A stretch of DNA of 64,000 nt from Arthrobacter sp. MYb213 (GCF_002979915.1 NZ_PCQA01000001.1:682001-746000); one strand, 5' to 3'; positions 26,176-37,000 are shown, numbered from the stretch's first letter. Translations and numbers: made by a program. Notes: generated by a model not told the origin, from the sequence alone.

Positions 26176-27096
26176 TCAACGCCGGGGCCGTGGCTGGCGC
26201 AATGGGCAACTGTAAGATGAACGTCCCATAAATGGGTCACGGCGGATAAGCGATTCACGGCCGTTGTCGGCGCAACGAAGACACGGCTTGCTTTCGCGAC
26301 CGTAGGCATTGAGCGACCGCGAAAAGTAACCGCTTGCACCGTTGACATTGACGTATAACGAATCAAAGCTAGTTCCGCCCGCTTCCAGCGCCCGGGTCAT
26401 TACATCGACCAGGGCTTCGTCCAGTCGTGTAACTTCTGGACGTCGCATAGTTGCTGTATTTCTCAGCCCGGAAAGACCCGCCTGCCACAACGCTTCATCG
26501 GCGTAGATGTTCCCCACCCCGGAGATAATTCCCTGGTCAAGGATGGCACGCTTTAGATCTGTGGAGCGTTTACGTAGTGCCAAGTACAGATCGTTTTGGT
26601 CTCTATGTGGATCCAAGACGTCGCGGGCGATGTGCGAAGCAGCCTGAGCAATGAACGGCTGACTACTACCTGCTCCTCCAGGGTATCCGTCTGTTGTGAG
26701 CACTAACGGGGAGAGAAACATCCCGCCGAAAATACGCTGGTCAACAAAACGCAGTTCGCTAGGCGCATCAGAGCGCTCGGCAAGAGATAGGCGCACCTTG
26801 AGATGTTTTTCATCCTCAGCATCAGGTTCTTCGACGAGTAACTGCCCGCTCATCCCTAGATGAGCTACGAGTGCTGTAGGTTCTGGCAGTCCTTCGAGAT
26901 CCATCCAGAGAAATTTGCCGCGGCGCGCTACTGATCTTAACGTGCAACCGGTGAGCGTTTCTTCAAAGTCTTGGGCGCCATCGATGTGCCGGCGAACCGA
27001 ACGCGGATCAAGTACCTGTACGGACTCAATTAAACGGGCCCTAACCCACTTGTCGAGTCCGACGCGTACTACTTCTACTTCGGGCAGCTCAGGCAT
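26176..27096 (-). CDS. mutM: Formamidopyrimidine-DNA glycosylase (Fpg/MutM)
   Basis: 306 residues. Begins MPELPEVEVV, with the catalytic Pro2 and Glu3. AHLGMSGQL, VGNIYADEALW, the H2TH region and GGTSFDSLYVNVNG are all in place. It removes oxidised purines such as 8-oxoguanine. The C-terminal zinc finger starts normally (PCLRC...) but ends YSCPLRQPRPRR, with Arg where the fourth zinc-ligand Cys is expected (CGC instead of a Cys codon). This is one transition from TGC, so it may be a real weakening of zinc binding or a sequencing error. It lies 9 bp after rnc in the DUF177-rpmF-rnc-mutM operon. Confidence 0.96.
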   Translation of the reverse strand: MPELPEVEVVRVGLDKWVRARLIESVQVLDPRSVRRHIDGAQDFEETLTGCTLRSVARRGKFLWMDLEGLPEPTALVAHLGMSGQLLVEEPDAEDEKHLKVRLSLAERSDAPSELRFVDQRIFGGMFLSPLVLTTDGYPGGAGSSQPFIAQAASHIARDVLDPHRDQNDLYLALRKRSTDLKRAILDQGIISGVGNIYADEALWQAGLSGLRNTATMRRPEVTRLDEALVDVMTRALEAGGTSFDSLYVNVNGASGYFSRSLNAYGRESKPCLRCADNGRESLIRRDPFMGRSSYSCPLRQPRPRR

Positions 27097-27105
27097 GACG
27101 CAACT

Positions 27106-27804
27106 CTAATTTGTCGGGAGGTCTTCACCGGGGTGAAGCATATTCCAGGTATTGCGCGCGGCTTCTTGTTCGGCTTCCTTCTTAGAAGGGCCAGTGCCAG
27201 TGCCATAGACCTTGTCTGCAATAAGAAGTTCAGCCACATAGGAGCGTGCATGGTCTGGGCCAGAGCCGGTGACCGCATATCGCATATCGCCATTTTTGGC
27301 GGCTGCGACTTCTTCTTGAATGACGGTTTTCCAGTCGGTGGCAGCGCCGAGCAACTGGGGATCCGAAAGAAGCGGTCCAATAAAGCGCATGACCATTTGG
27401 CGTGCTTCGTCCATGCCGTGGGACAGGTAGACAGCACCAATGAGTGCTTCCATGGTGTCGGCAAGGATGGAGGACTTATCTGCACCATTGGACTGGCTTT
27501 CGCCACGCCCTAAAAGAATATGTTTGCCGACTTCTAGCTCACGAGCAATGCTAGCCAGTGCGCGCGTGCTGACAACCGCGGCACGACGCTTCGCAAGATC
27601 ACCCTCGGCAAGATCCGGGGAGCTTTTATAGAGATGTTCTGCAACGCAGAATCCCAGAATGGAGTCGCCGAGGAACTCTAGGCGCTCATTGGTGGGTATG
27701 CCACCGTTTTCGTAGGAATACGAGCGGTGGGTCAATGAAAGATGAAGCGTCTCGGAATCAAGTTCGATTCCGAGACGCTTCAAAAGTTCTTCTTTAGAAG
27801 ACAT
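27106..27804 (-). CDS. rnc: Ribonuclease III
   Basis: 232 residues. The RNase III signature NERLEFLGDSILG lies at about residues 37-49; DTMEALIGAVYLSHG gives the second acidic cluster (Asp/Glu metal ligands). The dsRNA-binding domain is at about 155-225 (DWKTVIQEEVAA, GTGPSKKEAEQEAARN). It processes rRNA precursors and structured mRNAs. It starts 3 bp downstream of the rpmF stop, so translation is coupled; mutM follows after 9 bp. Confidence 0.97.
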   Translation of the reverse strand: MSSKEELLKRLGIELDSETLHLSLTHRSYSYENGGIPTNERLEFLGDSILGFCVAEHLYKSSPDLAEGDLAKRRAAVVSTRALASIARELEVGKHILLGRGESQSNGADKSSILADTMEALIGAVYLSHGMDEARQMVMRFIGPLLSDPQLLGAATDWKTVIQEEVAAAKNGDMRYAVTGSGPDHARSYVAELLIADKVYGTGTGPSKKEAEQEAARNTWNMLHPGEDLPTN

Positions 27805-27807
27805 GTC

Positions 27808-28011
27808 TTAGACGTCTGCTACCTTGCGGCCCTTGTATTCAAGGAACAACTCGGTACCTGCTGAGTCAGTGACAACCTTTGCCTGGTGAGGCAGGCTGTA
27901 GGTAACGCGACCGTTTTCCATGGTTTTCACCAAGCTCGGCGCGGTAGCCTTCCACTGTGCACGGCGGGCACGAGTATTCGCACGGGACATCTTCCGCTTT
28001 GGAACAGCCAC
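27808..28011 (-). CDS. rpmF: Ribosomal protein bL32
   Basis: 67 residues from GTG 28011, with GAGAAGAAG upstream. This start gives the usual bL32 N-terminus [20 protein letters not shown]; longer readings run into the DUF177 gene. There are no zinc-binding cysteines, so this is a zinc-independent form. It overlaps nothing and lies 2 bp after the DUF177 stop, the classic pairing. Confidence 0.97.
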   Translation of the reverse strand: MAVPKRKMSRANTRARRAQWKATAPSLVKTMENGRVTYSLPHQAKVVTDSAGTELFLEYKGRKVADV

Positions 28012-28013
28012 GA

Positions 28014-28634
28014 CTACTTCTCTTCTCTCTCGTCTGACGTTTTGTCTGTTGCCACATCTTCTGTGGCGGCCTCGGACAACTGCGCAAGCGCTGCCCAACG
28101 AGGATCAACTACCTCGTGGTGGTGCTCAGGATCATCATTTAGGTTGGCTCCGCATTCATTGCAAAGTCCTAAACAATCGTCCCGGCATACCGGCTGAAAC
28201 GGCAGGACAGTTCCCACTGCGTTCCGCAATACCGGATCGATGTCCATGTGGTCACCGATAACCCAATACTGATCTACATCATCATCTTCTTCGAATTCAT
28301 CACTATCTTCATAGTAGAAGAGTTCCTGAATATCAGCCCCGTACTTGAACCCGATAGGATTCAGGCACCGTCCACATTCGCCAGCGATTTCCACCGTGGC
28401 GATGCCGGATACCAAAATGCCCTCGTGTACAGCTTCAAGGCGAAGATCTAAGGAAACCTCAGATCCTCCACGAATACCAATGAGTGCGTTACCCACATCT
28501 GCGGGTGCCGGGACTTGCTCGTTGAGAGTCCTCATGGATCCTGGTGCACGACCGAGCTCCATGGCTGATATAACCAATGGCGACTTGCGATCGAGTTCGC
28601 CGTGTGACGATCGATCAGAACGCTTACCGCTAAT
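28014..28634 (-). CDS. DUF177 family protein (YceD-like), probable ATT start
   Basis: About 206 residues. The family core is clear: [26 protein letters not shown], a long acidic stretch ([13 protein letters not shown]), then [15 protein letters not shown] and a C-terminal WAALAQL. The four later cysteines could bind metal. DUF177 is nearly always upstream of rpmF and is linked to 23S rRNA or ribosome accumulation. Homologous text starts upstream of the first TTG (28577) and ATG (28563): [19 protein letters not shown]. No ATG, GTG or TTG exists between 28577 and the upstream stop. TAGGAG (28645-28640) places initiation at ATT 28634, or less well at ATC 28637. TTG 28577 is the fallback. Confidence 0.85.
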   Translation of the reverse strand: MSGKRSDRSSHGELDRKSPLVISAMELGRAPGSMRTLNEQVPAPADVGNALIGIRGGSEVSLDLRLEAVHEGILVSGIATVEIAGECGRCLNPIGFKYGADIQELFYYEDSDEFEEDDDVDQYWVIGDHMDIDPVLRNAVGTVLPFQPVCRDDCLGLCNECGANLNDDPEHHHEVVDPRWAALAQLSEAATEDVATDKTSDEREEK

Positions 28635-28866
28635 GATGACTCCTACTTATACATAGTCCGACATTTCATCTTAGCTTGCGCGGAGCCTAGTTCCCAAACT
28701 GAAAACCGTTCCACGCACTAAGATTCATTGTTGCACTGAACACACTTTATCCCACGGACAGCAGAAGCAGGAAGTTGAACACCCCTGCACTAGGGCATGT
28801 CTTTTGGATAAACAATGGATCTCACGCATAGGATTGACTCAGCTTTCATCATCACTAAGGGTTCTC

Positions 28867-30063
28867 ATGCGTGCTTTACCAGTCTTGGCCAGTGCAGTTG
28901 GCTTCGCTAAAAAACGTCTCATAGCGCGACAACAACGCGTTCAAGTTAATCGTTATGCGAAGCATCTGTTCCATCTGCCACAAGGCGAGCAACGCTACCG
29001 AGTGGGACTGTACTTTGCAGACGACATGGTCAATGCTTATCAATTGCGTCAGTGGTACGCGCCGTTACAACAGCTGGCACAATCAGTTCCGGTAGTCGTT
29101 ATTGCTCGCCAGCCCGGGACAGCATTGGCGCTATCTGAAGAATGCCCCTTGCCGGTACATCTTGCACCAACAATCGGAGACGTCGAAGCTTTAGTTGATT
29201 CACAACGTATAGATGTTGTGTTTTACGTCAATCAGAACATCAAGAACTTCCAGATGATTCGATTCAACGAACCTGACCATGTGTTCATCTGTCATGGCGA
29301 AAGCGAAAAGGCGTACATGTGGTCAAATCAGTTGAAGTCTTATGATTATGTTTTTGGTGCTGGCACGGCAGCACGGGATCGACTAGCGAAAAATTTGCGT
29401 AACTACGACGCCACAGCGCGCACCCGTCTCGTGGGGCGTCCACAGATAGACACTGAGTATCTGGCTCCCTATTCATTGAATACCAAGCTACCCACCGTGT
29501 TGTATGCCCCTACCTGGGAGGGTGACCGTCCCTCAATGAATTATGGCTCGGTAACTAGTCACGGCGTCAAAATTATTGAATCACTGATTGCCGACGGCGG
29601 CTTCAACGTTATTTTCCGTCCGCACCCTCGTTCCGGGGTCAACGTAGAAGAATACGGTGCTGATGTTGCCCGGATTCGGCAAAAACTATCTGAAGCGAAT
29701 CCTGGTTCAGCAGGGCGACTGCTTTTTGACGACACCGCGCATTGGGGTTGGCAGTGGTCCAAGGCTGACGCGTGTATTACAGATATCTCCGCTGTTGCCT
29801 ATGACTTCCTTGCCACCGGCAAACCTATTTTTATTACTACTCCGGTGTCGCCCGAAGCAGTCGTGGCGGACTCTCCTGCGCTAGAGCAACTGCCCAGTCT
29901 GAGTTCAGTACAGGCTGAGAATGCGGCAGAGCTAATTCACCAGGCGCTGGAAATGGAAGACGCCGAACGTAACGCTCTGATTGAGCGTTACTTCGGCGAC
30001 ATCACTCCAGGAGCCAGCATGTCCAGGTTTATTTCTGAAACGCTGGACTTGCTGGAAAGCTAG
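28867..30063 (+). CDS. CDP-glycerol glycerophosphotransferase family protein (TagF/TagB-like), HGES type
   Basis: 398 residues from ATG 28867; AAGGG lies 5 bases upstream, while a TTG at 28804 would give 21 more residues without a site. The CDP-glycerol transferase domain covers most of the protein: YFADDMVNAYQL, FICHGESEKAYMW (His likely catalytic), GRPQIDTEYL, YAPTWEGDRP, FRPHPRSGV, TDISAVAYDF. There is no membrane helix; association is probably peripheral. Likely role: transfer of glycerol phosphate (or another polyol phosphate) during teichoic acid assembly. It opens the cluster, divergent from DUF177 and convergent with the 30068 gene, 4 bp apart. Similar in type to the 37991-39259 product. 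Confidence 0.88.
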   Translation: MRALPVLASAVGFAKKRLIARQQRVQVNRYAKHLFHLPQGEQRYRVGLYFADDMVNAYQLRQWYAPLQQLAQSVPVVVIARQPGTALALSEECPLPVHLAPTIGDVEALVDSQRIDVVFYVNQNIKNFQMIRFNEPDHVFICHGESEKAYMWSNQLKSYDYVFGAGTAARDRLAKNLRNYDATARTRLVGRPQIDTEYLAPYSLNTKLPTVLYAPTWEGDRPSMNYGSVTSHGVKIIESLIADGGFNVIFRPHPRSGVNVEEYGADVARIRQKLSEANPGSAGRLLFDDTAHWGWQWSKADACITDISAVAYDFLATGKPIFITTPVSPEAVVADSPALEQLPSLSSVQAENAAELIHQALEMEDAERNALIERYFGDITPGASMSRFISETLDLLES

Positions 30064-30067
30064 TTAT

Positions 30068-33000
30068 TTATTGCCCTACATGCGCGGGTTGACTCACTAG
30101 TGATTCAAACTGCCTTAGGGCTCGTTTCTGATACCTAGCAGCATCAAAGTCTCGTTCGGCTCGATAGCCTTCAAGGTGCTTTTCCATACCCTCTTTTAGC
30201 CCTGCAACGGAATTCTCTACTAGTAGTCCGTAGCCGCCAATAAGCACACTATGTGAACCTACAACGTCAGTAGAAATCGCTGGAAGGCCCAGCATCATTG
30301 CCTCAATCATGGCTAGACCCTGCCCCTCATAGTCAGATGAGAACACAAAACAATCTGCCGATTTTAAGGTAGGGAATGGGTTGGCCAGTAGTCCAGTAAT
30401 AGCGACTTTGCCTTCCAATTCCAGCTGGATGATCTGTTCTTCTAGGCTCATTCGTAGTGGGCCATCCCCGATGAGCAGCAAGCGTGTGTTCGGATGAGTT
30501 GCATGAACCTCCGCGAATGCACGCAAGAGTTTGGCTTGTCCTTTTTCTGGGGAAAGACGCGCCATATTGGCGAAGACCGTTAAGTCTTCGCCGGGGAACT
30601 CATGCACCGGTTCAGAGAGCTCTGACCATTGCGCAGGTTTGACGAGGTCCAACAGATTCTCGGAAACGGTAAACGAAGCCGGGTCGATATCAAACCGTTG
30701 ACCCAATTCTCGTTCGTTAACTTCACCAACACTATCCGTGACGGACACTAAGCGATCATAATGTGGGTAGGTGGCGAAGAGTCCGGGCATACTGCCAAAG
30801 CGTAGAAGCCACTCGCCTACCATATCGTTGTGAAGGTAAATGCACGTCTTAGTTGCGTGACTGTGAGCGGCACCAAACAGTGCGGCCCAGAACCGCGAGT
30901 ATCCTTCAAAGTTAATCGCGACATCGAATTGCGCGTCACCAAAACTGCGACGCATTTCTCTGACCATGGTGTTGAAATGAATTTTTTCTGCCTCGGGCGA
31001 GCTGAATCCACGTTGAGCATGATAGGAATCCGAAACCCAGCGTTCCTCGGCGGACATGGCAGTGGCGCCCGCGCGCGGAAGCACCTGCACATGGCCCGGT
31101 AGCGAGTTGAGAATCTCCAGCGCTGCCGGGTCAGCAGCCGTTGCATTCATGTCTACCGCCACAGTGACCAAGTACTTACTTGGGTCCAGCGAACCAATCA
31201 AGTTAACAAATGCTGTGGCAATGCCGTTGGGCTTAAACGGGCCCTGATAGAACAACAATTTGGTGCGACGGTCCAATGCAGGAACAAGCACCTGTGAAGC
31301 ATCGTCAAAGAAGAAGAACTCAATCACGCGCTTACTGGCTGCCCCATCCTCCATTGGCGCGAATTTAGCAACGTTATCCGCAAAGTTTTCATGCAATTCG
31401 GCCGCAGGAGCATCCAGCACCTGGTGCAATTCATCAACTAACTCGTGGATGCTGTCGCTGACCGGGCCTGGCCACGTTGCCCTGTCGAAATACAGTCCAC
31501 GTTCGGAATCATAAGCTTCAAAGTCCGGCGTATAGAAGAGAACTGGTTTACGGGCTGGCAAGTAGTCGTAGAAGATCGAGGAGTAATCGGTGATGAGCAC
31601 ATCAACTACAGCCAGTAGCTCATTGGTATCGATTGAAGCAGGCACAATTGTTGCGTTTAGTTCTGCATCACCAATGAGTTGCTCGGCAAAGCGGTGGGCA
31701 CGAAACAGCATGTGATGCTCGCCCTTGGCCATCTGAGCAACGTCCGAGACTAGAGAATTCACATCGTAGCTTCGGTCGTTGAGCTGGCCACGCCAGGTAG
31801 GTGCAAAAAGAACCACAGGTTCTTCACTCTGTGAATCAATTCCAAGCAGACTGAGGATCTCGTCTTTTCGTTGTTGGGTAAGATTCAGCATCGAGTCAAT
31901 TCGAGGGCTGCCAGTCAAGGCGACCTTGGCCGGGAAGATTCCATCCAAGTCATGGTCTATAGAGAGGGTCTTCAACGTGTGTTCGTTGGGCACCATCATG
32001 TGCGTGGTTTGCAGGAAATTGCGCTGCACATTCCTATGCTCGCCAACTACACCTTTAACCAGTTTGCCCATAAATTTCAGCGGCGTGCCGTGCCAGGTAT
32101 TAAGTACTTGTTGTCCCTCACGACGCGCATAATATGTGGGGAACGTTGCGTTATTTACGAGGTACTTAGCTGTACCGAGCAATCTAATGTAAGCATCCGA
32201 ATGTTGCTTGATGATTGCTACGTCGCTGTAGTCCGCCAGTTGTGCGGGAGTCTGCGTATGGTCGTTATAAACCCATGCGTAGCGAAAACCCTCAAAACGT
32301 GGATCGTTGCGCATCTGGAGGAAGATCGCCAAAGGATGACAATGAATGTTCTTACCATGGGAGGATTCAAAAACTATGAGCTTTTCGTCCAACGGCAATT
32401 GTTCGGTTGCATGAATGAATAGTGCCCCACGATGACGTCCTACACCTTTGAGCGCGTTCCCGATTCCGGCGACTGAGATTTCGTTGAAAAGTAGCATATT
32501 CTCAAAGTATTCGCAGGCCTGTTGTGGCTCACCAATTTTACTCAGAGCCTGACCGGCGCGGGCTTGCCACATACGCTGGGTGGTTGAGGTGTGCCACAAA
32601 GCGTCCTGGTATGCATTTGCGGCTTGCTGCCATTGCCCACGCTCCTCGGCGCTTTGGGCTAGTGCGATACATTCTGCGGCGCGTGGGCCAGCTATAGCTG
32701 GCACTTTGAGCGCATCAGTGAGGTATCCCCAAGCCTCTGCGGCTTGTAAATAGATATTCGTAGCTTGTTCATAGCTACCTAGCTGATGTAACGCGTGTGC
32801 ATACCGGTAAAGCGCTACAGAAATTTCTACCCGGCTCTGTTCAGGAAGTAATTCGACAAAGGTGGAGTAGGTGTTGGCAGCACTGGCATAATCTTCTGCA
32901 CGCGCATAAGCGCGCGCTTGGGCGTAGGCCGAGATGACTTGTTCTTCAATGCTCGTAGCCGTGGCCCGAGATTCGCCGAAGTGCTTAGCAGCAGCTTCTA

Positions 33001-33892
33001 GGTTGAATAATCTACTATTCACTTCGCCGGCTCGGTAATTTAATGCCTGCCGAATTTCTGGATCTCCGGATTCGTCCAGAGCTCGGCGATAGGACTGCTC
33101 CGCTCTGTTCCAGTCGCTTTCTCGCTCATGCAACCGGCCAATGCCAAGCTTTAGTATCCGCTCGTTCCCACTGGTGAACACGGCTTGTGCATCTGCGTTC
33201 CTGGAATTTTCGTAGTCTCCCAGCTCTTCGTAAGCGCGTGCTAGACCGTACCAGACCTTTGAATGCTGTGTCTCTAAGGCGGTGGCTTCTAGATAAAAGT
33301 CACGTGCTTGTTCGAAGCGCGACATGAATTGTGCCGCCTGCCCCGAGAGGAACAACCACTGTGCGTCTTGCCTGTGGACTTCAATGAAGTTGCTTCGTAC
33401 TTCGAGTTCTCTCCAACGCTGACCGGTAACCAACAGATGGTTCGCGAGGGCCTTGGAAGTTTCCGGATCTAAGGGGTACTTTGTTACCAAAGTTTCCAGG
33501 ATATTCCCGGCCAAATCTTTATTGCGCGCGGCGACCGCACATTTGGCATACCGCTGATGCCAGCGCACATTCTGGGGCTGTCCTGCACAGGCAACGGCAA
33601 ACAATTCCAGTGCACGATCGAATTTTTTCATGCGTTGCATGTTCAACGCCAACGATTGGATCCAGCCGTAGCGATGGGGCTGACGGGCAATAGCCATTTC
33701 CATGTTGGACATGGCTAGTGAGTACTTCTTTGTCTTGTATTGGCACAGTCCTAAACGGAACCGGATGTCGTCGGAACTTAGGAATTTGGCTTTCAGTACC
33801 CGTTGATAAAAAACTGTAGCGAGGCGGTACCTTCCGCGACGTTCGAGACGTCGTCCAATTCCTAAGACAACCCGGAGACTATACCTGTTCAC
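30068..33892 (-). CDS. TPR / CDP-glycerol phosphotransferase / GT4 glycosyltransferase fusion
   Basis: 1274 residues; GTG 33892 follows AAAGGGTTAAC. Residues 1-495 are TPR-like helical repeats. Residues 505-860 form a CDP-glycerol transferase: TWHGTPLKFMG (599-609), LFAPTWRG, HMLFRAHR, TDYSSIFYDY (768-777), DSERGLYFD. Residues 877-1265 form a GT-B fold family 4 glycosyltransferase: GIATAFVNL, LSPEKGQAKLL (about 1113), LLIGDGP, and an EX7E site in DYEGQGLAMIEAM (1189-1197). One protein could thus add glycerol phosphate and glycosylate the same polymer, with the TPR part as scaffold. Such triple fusions are uncommon to my knowledge. It lies downstream of the 34069 gene on the same strand, beyond a terminator. 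Confidence 0.88.
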   Translation of the reverse strand: MNRYSLRVVLGIGRRLERRGRYRLATVFYQRVLKAKFLSSDDIRFRLGLCQYKTKKYSLAMSNMEMAIARQPHRYGWIQSLALNMQRMKKFDRALELFAVACAGQPQNVRWHQRYAKCAVAARNKDLAGNILETLVTKYPLDPETSKALANHLLVTGQRWRELEVRSNFIEVHRQDAQWLFLSGQAAQFMSRFEQARDFYLEATALETQHSKVWYGLARAYEELGDYENSRNADAQAVFTSGNERILKLGIGRLHERESDWNRAEQSYRRALDESGDPEIRQALNYRAGEVNSRLFNLEAAAKHFGESRATATSIEEQVISAYAQARAYARAEDYASAANTYSTFVELLPEQSRVEISVALYRYAHALHQLGSYEQATNIYLQAAEAWGYLTDALKVPAIAGPRAAECIALAQSAEERGQWQQAANAYQDALWHTSTTQRMWQARAGQALSKIGEPQQACEYFENMLLFNEISVAGIGNALKGVGRHRGALFIHATEQLPLDEKLIVFESSHGKNIHCHPLAIFLQMRNDPRFEGFRYAWVYNDHTQTPAQLADYSDVAIIKQHSDAYIRLLGTAKYLVNNATFPTYYARREGQQVLNTWHGTPLKFMGKLVKGVVGEHRNVQRNFLQTTHMMVPNEHTLKTLSIDHDLDGIFPAKVALTGSPRIDSMLNLTQQRKDEILSLLGIDSQSEEPVVLFAPTWRGQLNDRSYDVNSLVSDVAQMAKGEHHMLFRAHRFAEQLIGDAELNATIVPASIDTNELLAVVDVLITDYSSIFYDYLPARKPVLFYTPDFEAYDSERGLYFDRATWPGPVSDSIHELVDELHQVLDAPAAELHENFADNVAKFAPMEDGAASKRVIEFFFFDDASQVLVPALDRRTKLLFYQGPFKPNGIATAFVNLIGSLDPSKYLVTVAVDMNATAADPAALEILNSLPGHVQVLPRAGATAMSAEERWVSDSYHAQRGFSSPEAEKIHFNTMVREMRRSFGDAQFDVAINFEGYSRFWAALFGAAHSHATKTCIYLHNDMVGEWLLRFGSMPGLFATYPHYDRLVSVTDSVGEVNERELGQRFDIDPASFTVSENLLDLVKPAQWSELSEPVHEFPGEDLTVFANMARLSPEKGQAKLLRAFAEVHATHPNTRLLLIGDGPLRMSLEEQIIQLELEGKVAITGLLANPFPTLKSADCFVFSSDYEGQGLAMIEAMMLGLPAISTDVVGSHSVLIGGYGLLVENSVAGLKEGMEKHLEGYRAERDFDAARYQKRALRQFESLVSQPAHVGQ

Positions 33893-34030
33893 GTTAACCC
33901 TTTGACCATCGACCTAAGACGTTCCACGGAAGCGATCATTCCGTGGTTGCATGCCCACCAGATGATTCTGCCTTATAACGCCATCCAGACTTGGTAATTA
34001 CTCCCGTGTTGGTATCAAGACGCGCGAAAA

Positions 34031-34055
34031 CCCGGCAGTCCTACGGACTGCCGGG
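34031..34055 (-). terminator. Terminator of the double-transferase gene
   Basis: CCCGGCAGTCC (34031-34041) and GGACTGCCGGG (34045-34055) form an 11-bp perfect stem with a 3-base loop. TTTT follows on the minus strand (34030-34027). It ends the transcript of the 34069-37611 gene before the fusion gene. Confidence 0.9.
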
Positions 34056-34068
34056 TTAGGAGTTGATG

Positions 34069-37000
34069 CTACTTACTCTGTGGGAAAAACTTCTGCACTA
34101 CCCGGCGCGAGGCAAAGCCATCATCTTGAGGGGCGAACCGTTTGACAAACGCTTCTCGTTCCACTCCCCCGATGTCTTTACCCTCTAGTGCATCCGCGAC
34201 GGTATCCCAAAGTTCGGCTTCGGTTTCGACAATTGGGCCAGGCATTTCATTCTGGTAATCAAGATAGAATCCACGCAAGTTATCTCGATAATTTTCCAGA
34301 TCATATGCGTAGAAGACGATAGGTCGACGAAGCAACGAGTAGTCAAAGAACACTGACGAGTAGTCGGTGATCAACACGTCTGTGGCGAGGTACAGTTCCT
34401 GAATATCTGGGTATCCAGAAACGTCCAAGATCCGTGCATTGAGTTCCTCAGGAATACTGATTGCGTTAGACACCAGTACGTGCATACGCAATAACAGGAC
34501 GGTGTCCTCGCCAAACCTACGGTCAAACTCTTCAAGGTCCATCGGTAGCTCAAACTTAAAGCGTCCATGCCCGGTTCCGGCATCATCTCGGAAGGTTGGA
34601 GCATAAAGCACCGTGCGCGTATCTGGGGCTAGCCCCAATCCTTCGCGTATAGAGACTTCCCGTGCCTGAGCATCCGGAGCCATGAGGATGTCATTGCGCG
34701 GATACCCCAGCTCGGTGGCCATTCCGGAGAACGAGTATGCCGACTTCATAATGTCGGTGGTGTATTTTGACGGTGAAATCAGATGAGACCACTGGTTGGT
34801 CGCGTTAAGAACACGTTCCACATAACCTTCATCGCGACCATGGATTTCTTCGATATCCAAAGCCATATGCTTCAACGGGGTACCGTGCCACGTCTGTAGA
34901 TAAATGCCGTTCTTCCGTCGGCGCAAGTAATGCGGGAAGCTCTGGTTAGAGACCCAGTACTTAGCCCGGGCCAAGTACCAGAAGTACTCCGGCGACAGCC
35001 GCTGAATAACAATGGTATTTGGGTCTGTGAAGCGATGCGCGCCTGAGTAAATCCAAACTTTCTTTCGAGTGTCACCACTACGTACGAGTTCCTCGTAAAT
35101 GTACCGCGGTGAGTCGCCATATTGTTTGCCCAACCCGGACTCAAATACCACGATATTCTCATCCAGTGGGGTTCGTGAGACAGTCTTGAACATCGCCCGC
35201 ATCACCGAAAAGTACCGTTTGTTCTTACGGAAGCGCCGTTTGAGCTTGTCCGGGAGCTCAGCCTTCCAACCATCCTGCGAACGCTTTCGAAGAGACGCCT
35301 GCTCAATTTCCTCGGTCACACGCTGGCTGTTGTTCTGGTCACGGTGCGACATGAAAACATCTGCGCGCTGAATATACTGTGGCTCCATGGTCTTGCCACG
35401 GTCCATGGTCTCGGCAAGATCAGTGAGGAGGCTACCGCTATCGAAGGCGATGCGGCCTGGAAGCTCAGCATCTAGGTCAAGGTGCGAACCCTTTTTCCCT
35501 AAGAATCTTGCGCGGTCAAATTGGAAATAATGCACGGGTTTATGCAAGAAGCTGAAGTCAAAAGCGACGGATGAGTAGTCAGTGACCATGACCGCCGCAG
35601 TTTTGATCAGTTCTTGGACGTCCACTTCACCTTGAACGATTAATCGCGCAGGTGTGTCTTGGAAATGCTCACGGAAGTGCTGCATGTTTGGATGAAGACT
35701 GAAAACCACTTCCAATGAGTGCTTGGCTGCCATCTGCGCTAATTCTGGAGAAGACAGCAGGTCCTTCCATTCCTGGAGGTACGCCGATTCTAAGAATGCT
35801 TCCTCATTTTGCAACCAGTCCCTCCAAGTAGGGATGATCAGAAGCATATTCTTATTCGTTGGAATGTCATTTGCCAACAGTGAATCGAAGCGTGAGAGCC
35901 CGGTGACCTTGACGTCTTCCGGTGAATACAAGAAATCAGAAACTATGTAATGTTTTTCTCGCTCCGATGAAACCATAAATAAGTCGGTGGTGAAGCCCGG
36001 CGAGTTCTTGCCGTAATTCGGCACCATCCACTTGGTTCCCATAACGCCGTGCTGTAGGAACACGCGGGTCGCGCGAGTCCTTGCCGAGAAACTCTGATGC
36101 CGAGTCGGATATAGGTAATCAGCATGATGCGTACCGACAAATCGCGAAGCACGCGTTGCTAGTTCGAAATGTTCTTTGCTTCCGTGGAAAACAACGTGAT
36201 CCATGGTGTCAAAGTTGCGCAGGTCTGGGGAATTTTCATCGATAACGTAATAAGCATCGATGTCTTGTCGGTGGGTCCGAAGATAGCGGAAAAGGTGGAG
36301 CGCGTTATCTTGCGCTTTATAAGAAAGTTCGCCAACAATCCAGATTGGTTTGCGTCCACTCTCAAGTATGGGGAAGCTCTTTGCACGAGAATCCTCCAGT
36401 ACTGCGAAGGCTTCTTTCTCGTACACCTCAAGGATCAACGATGTCGATTTTGCTTTGAAGGTGAAGTACGGCGAAATTGCCAGTGTTTGATTGCCTTTGT
36501 GGACCGCGCCGGCTTGCGTAGTAGAGCGAACAATATAAGGAGTCCTTGTTACACGAACTCGCCGTTCCTCAACGCTACCTTCGTGGGTAACCATGAGGTA
36601 GATGTCGTAATTGTCGCCTCGGTCAAATAACTCCCAATCCTGCGCAGTGAAATCCAGGTCGGCTTGCCACTTATAAGTAGCCTTACCGAAGCGACGGTCT
36701 GCGAGGTTTGAGTCAAGGGTCAACTGTATTGGTGTTTGAAACTCAGTTTGAGTACGGCGCCCAACAACACTCAATCGCGCCCCGGTCAGGCGATCAGTTT
36801 GAGTGTCTAGAATACCGGCTAGCGAGAGAATGCCACCGCGGACTTGGGTTACATCTGTCCGAATACGATAGGAGTGCGACACTTCGCGGTTGATACCAAT
36901 CGAAACCTCGGCGCGTTTGTTGACATACACCCCAGTACTGCGCTCATTGGAGCGGTACCGCGCAGCTCCGAGAAGTTCCGTCTTTTCAAAGCGCCCCATA

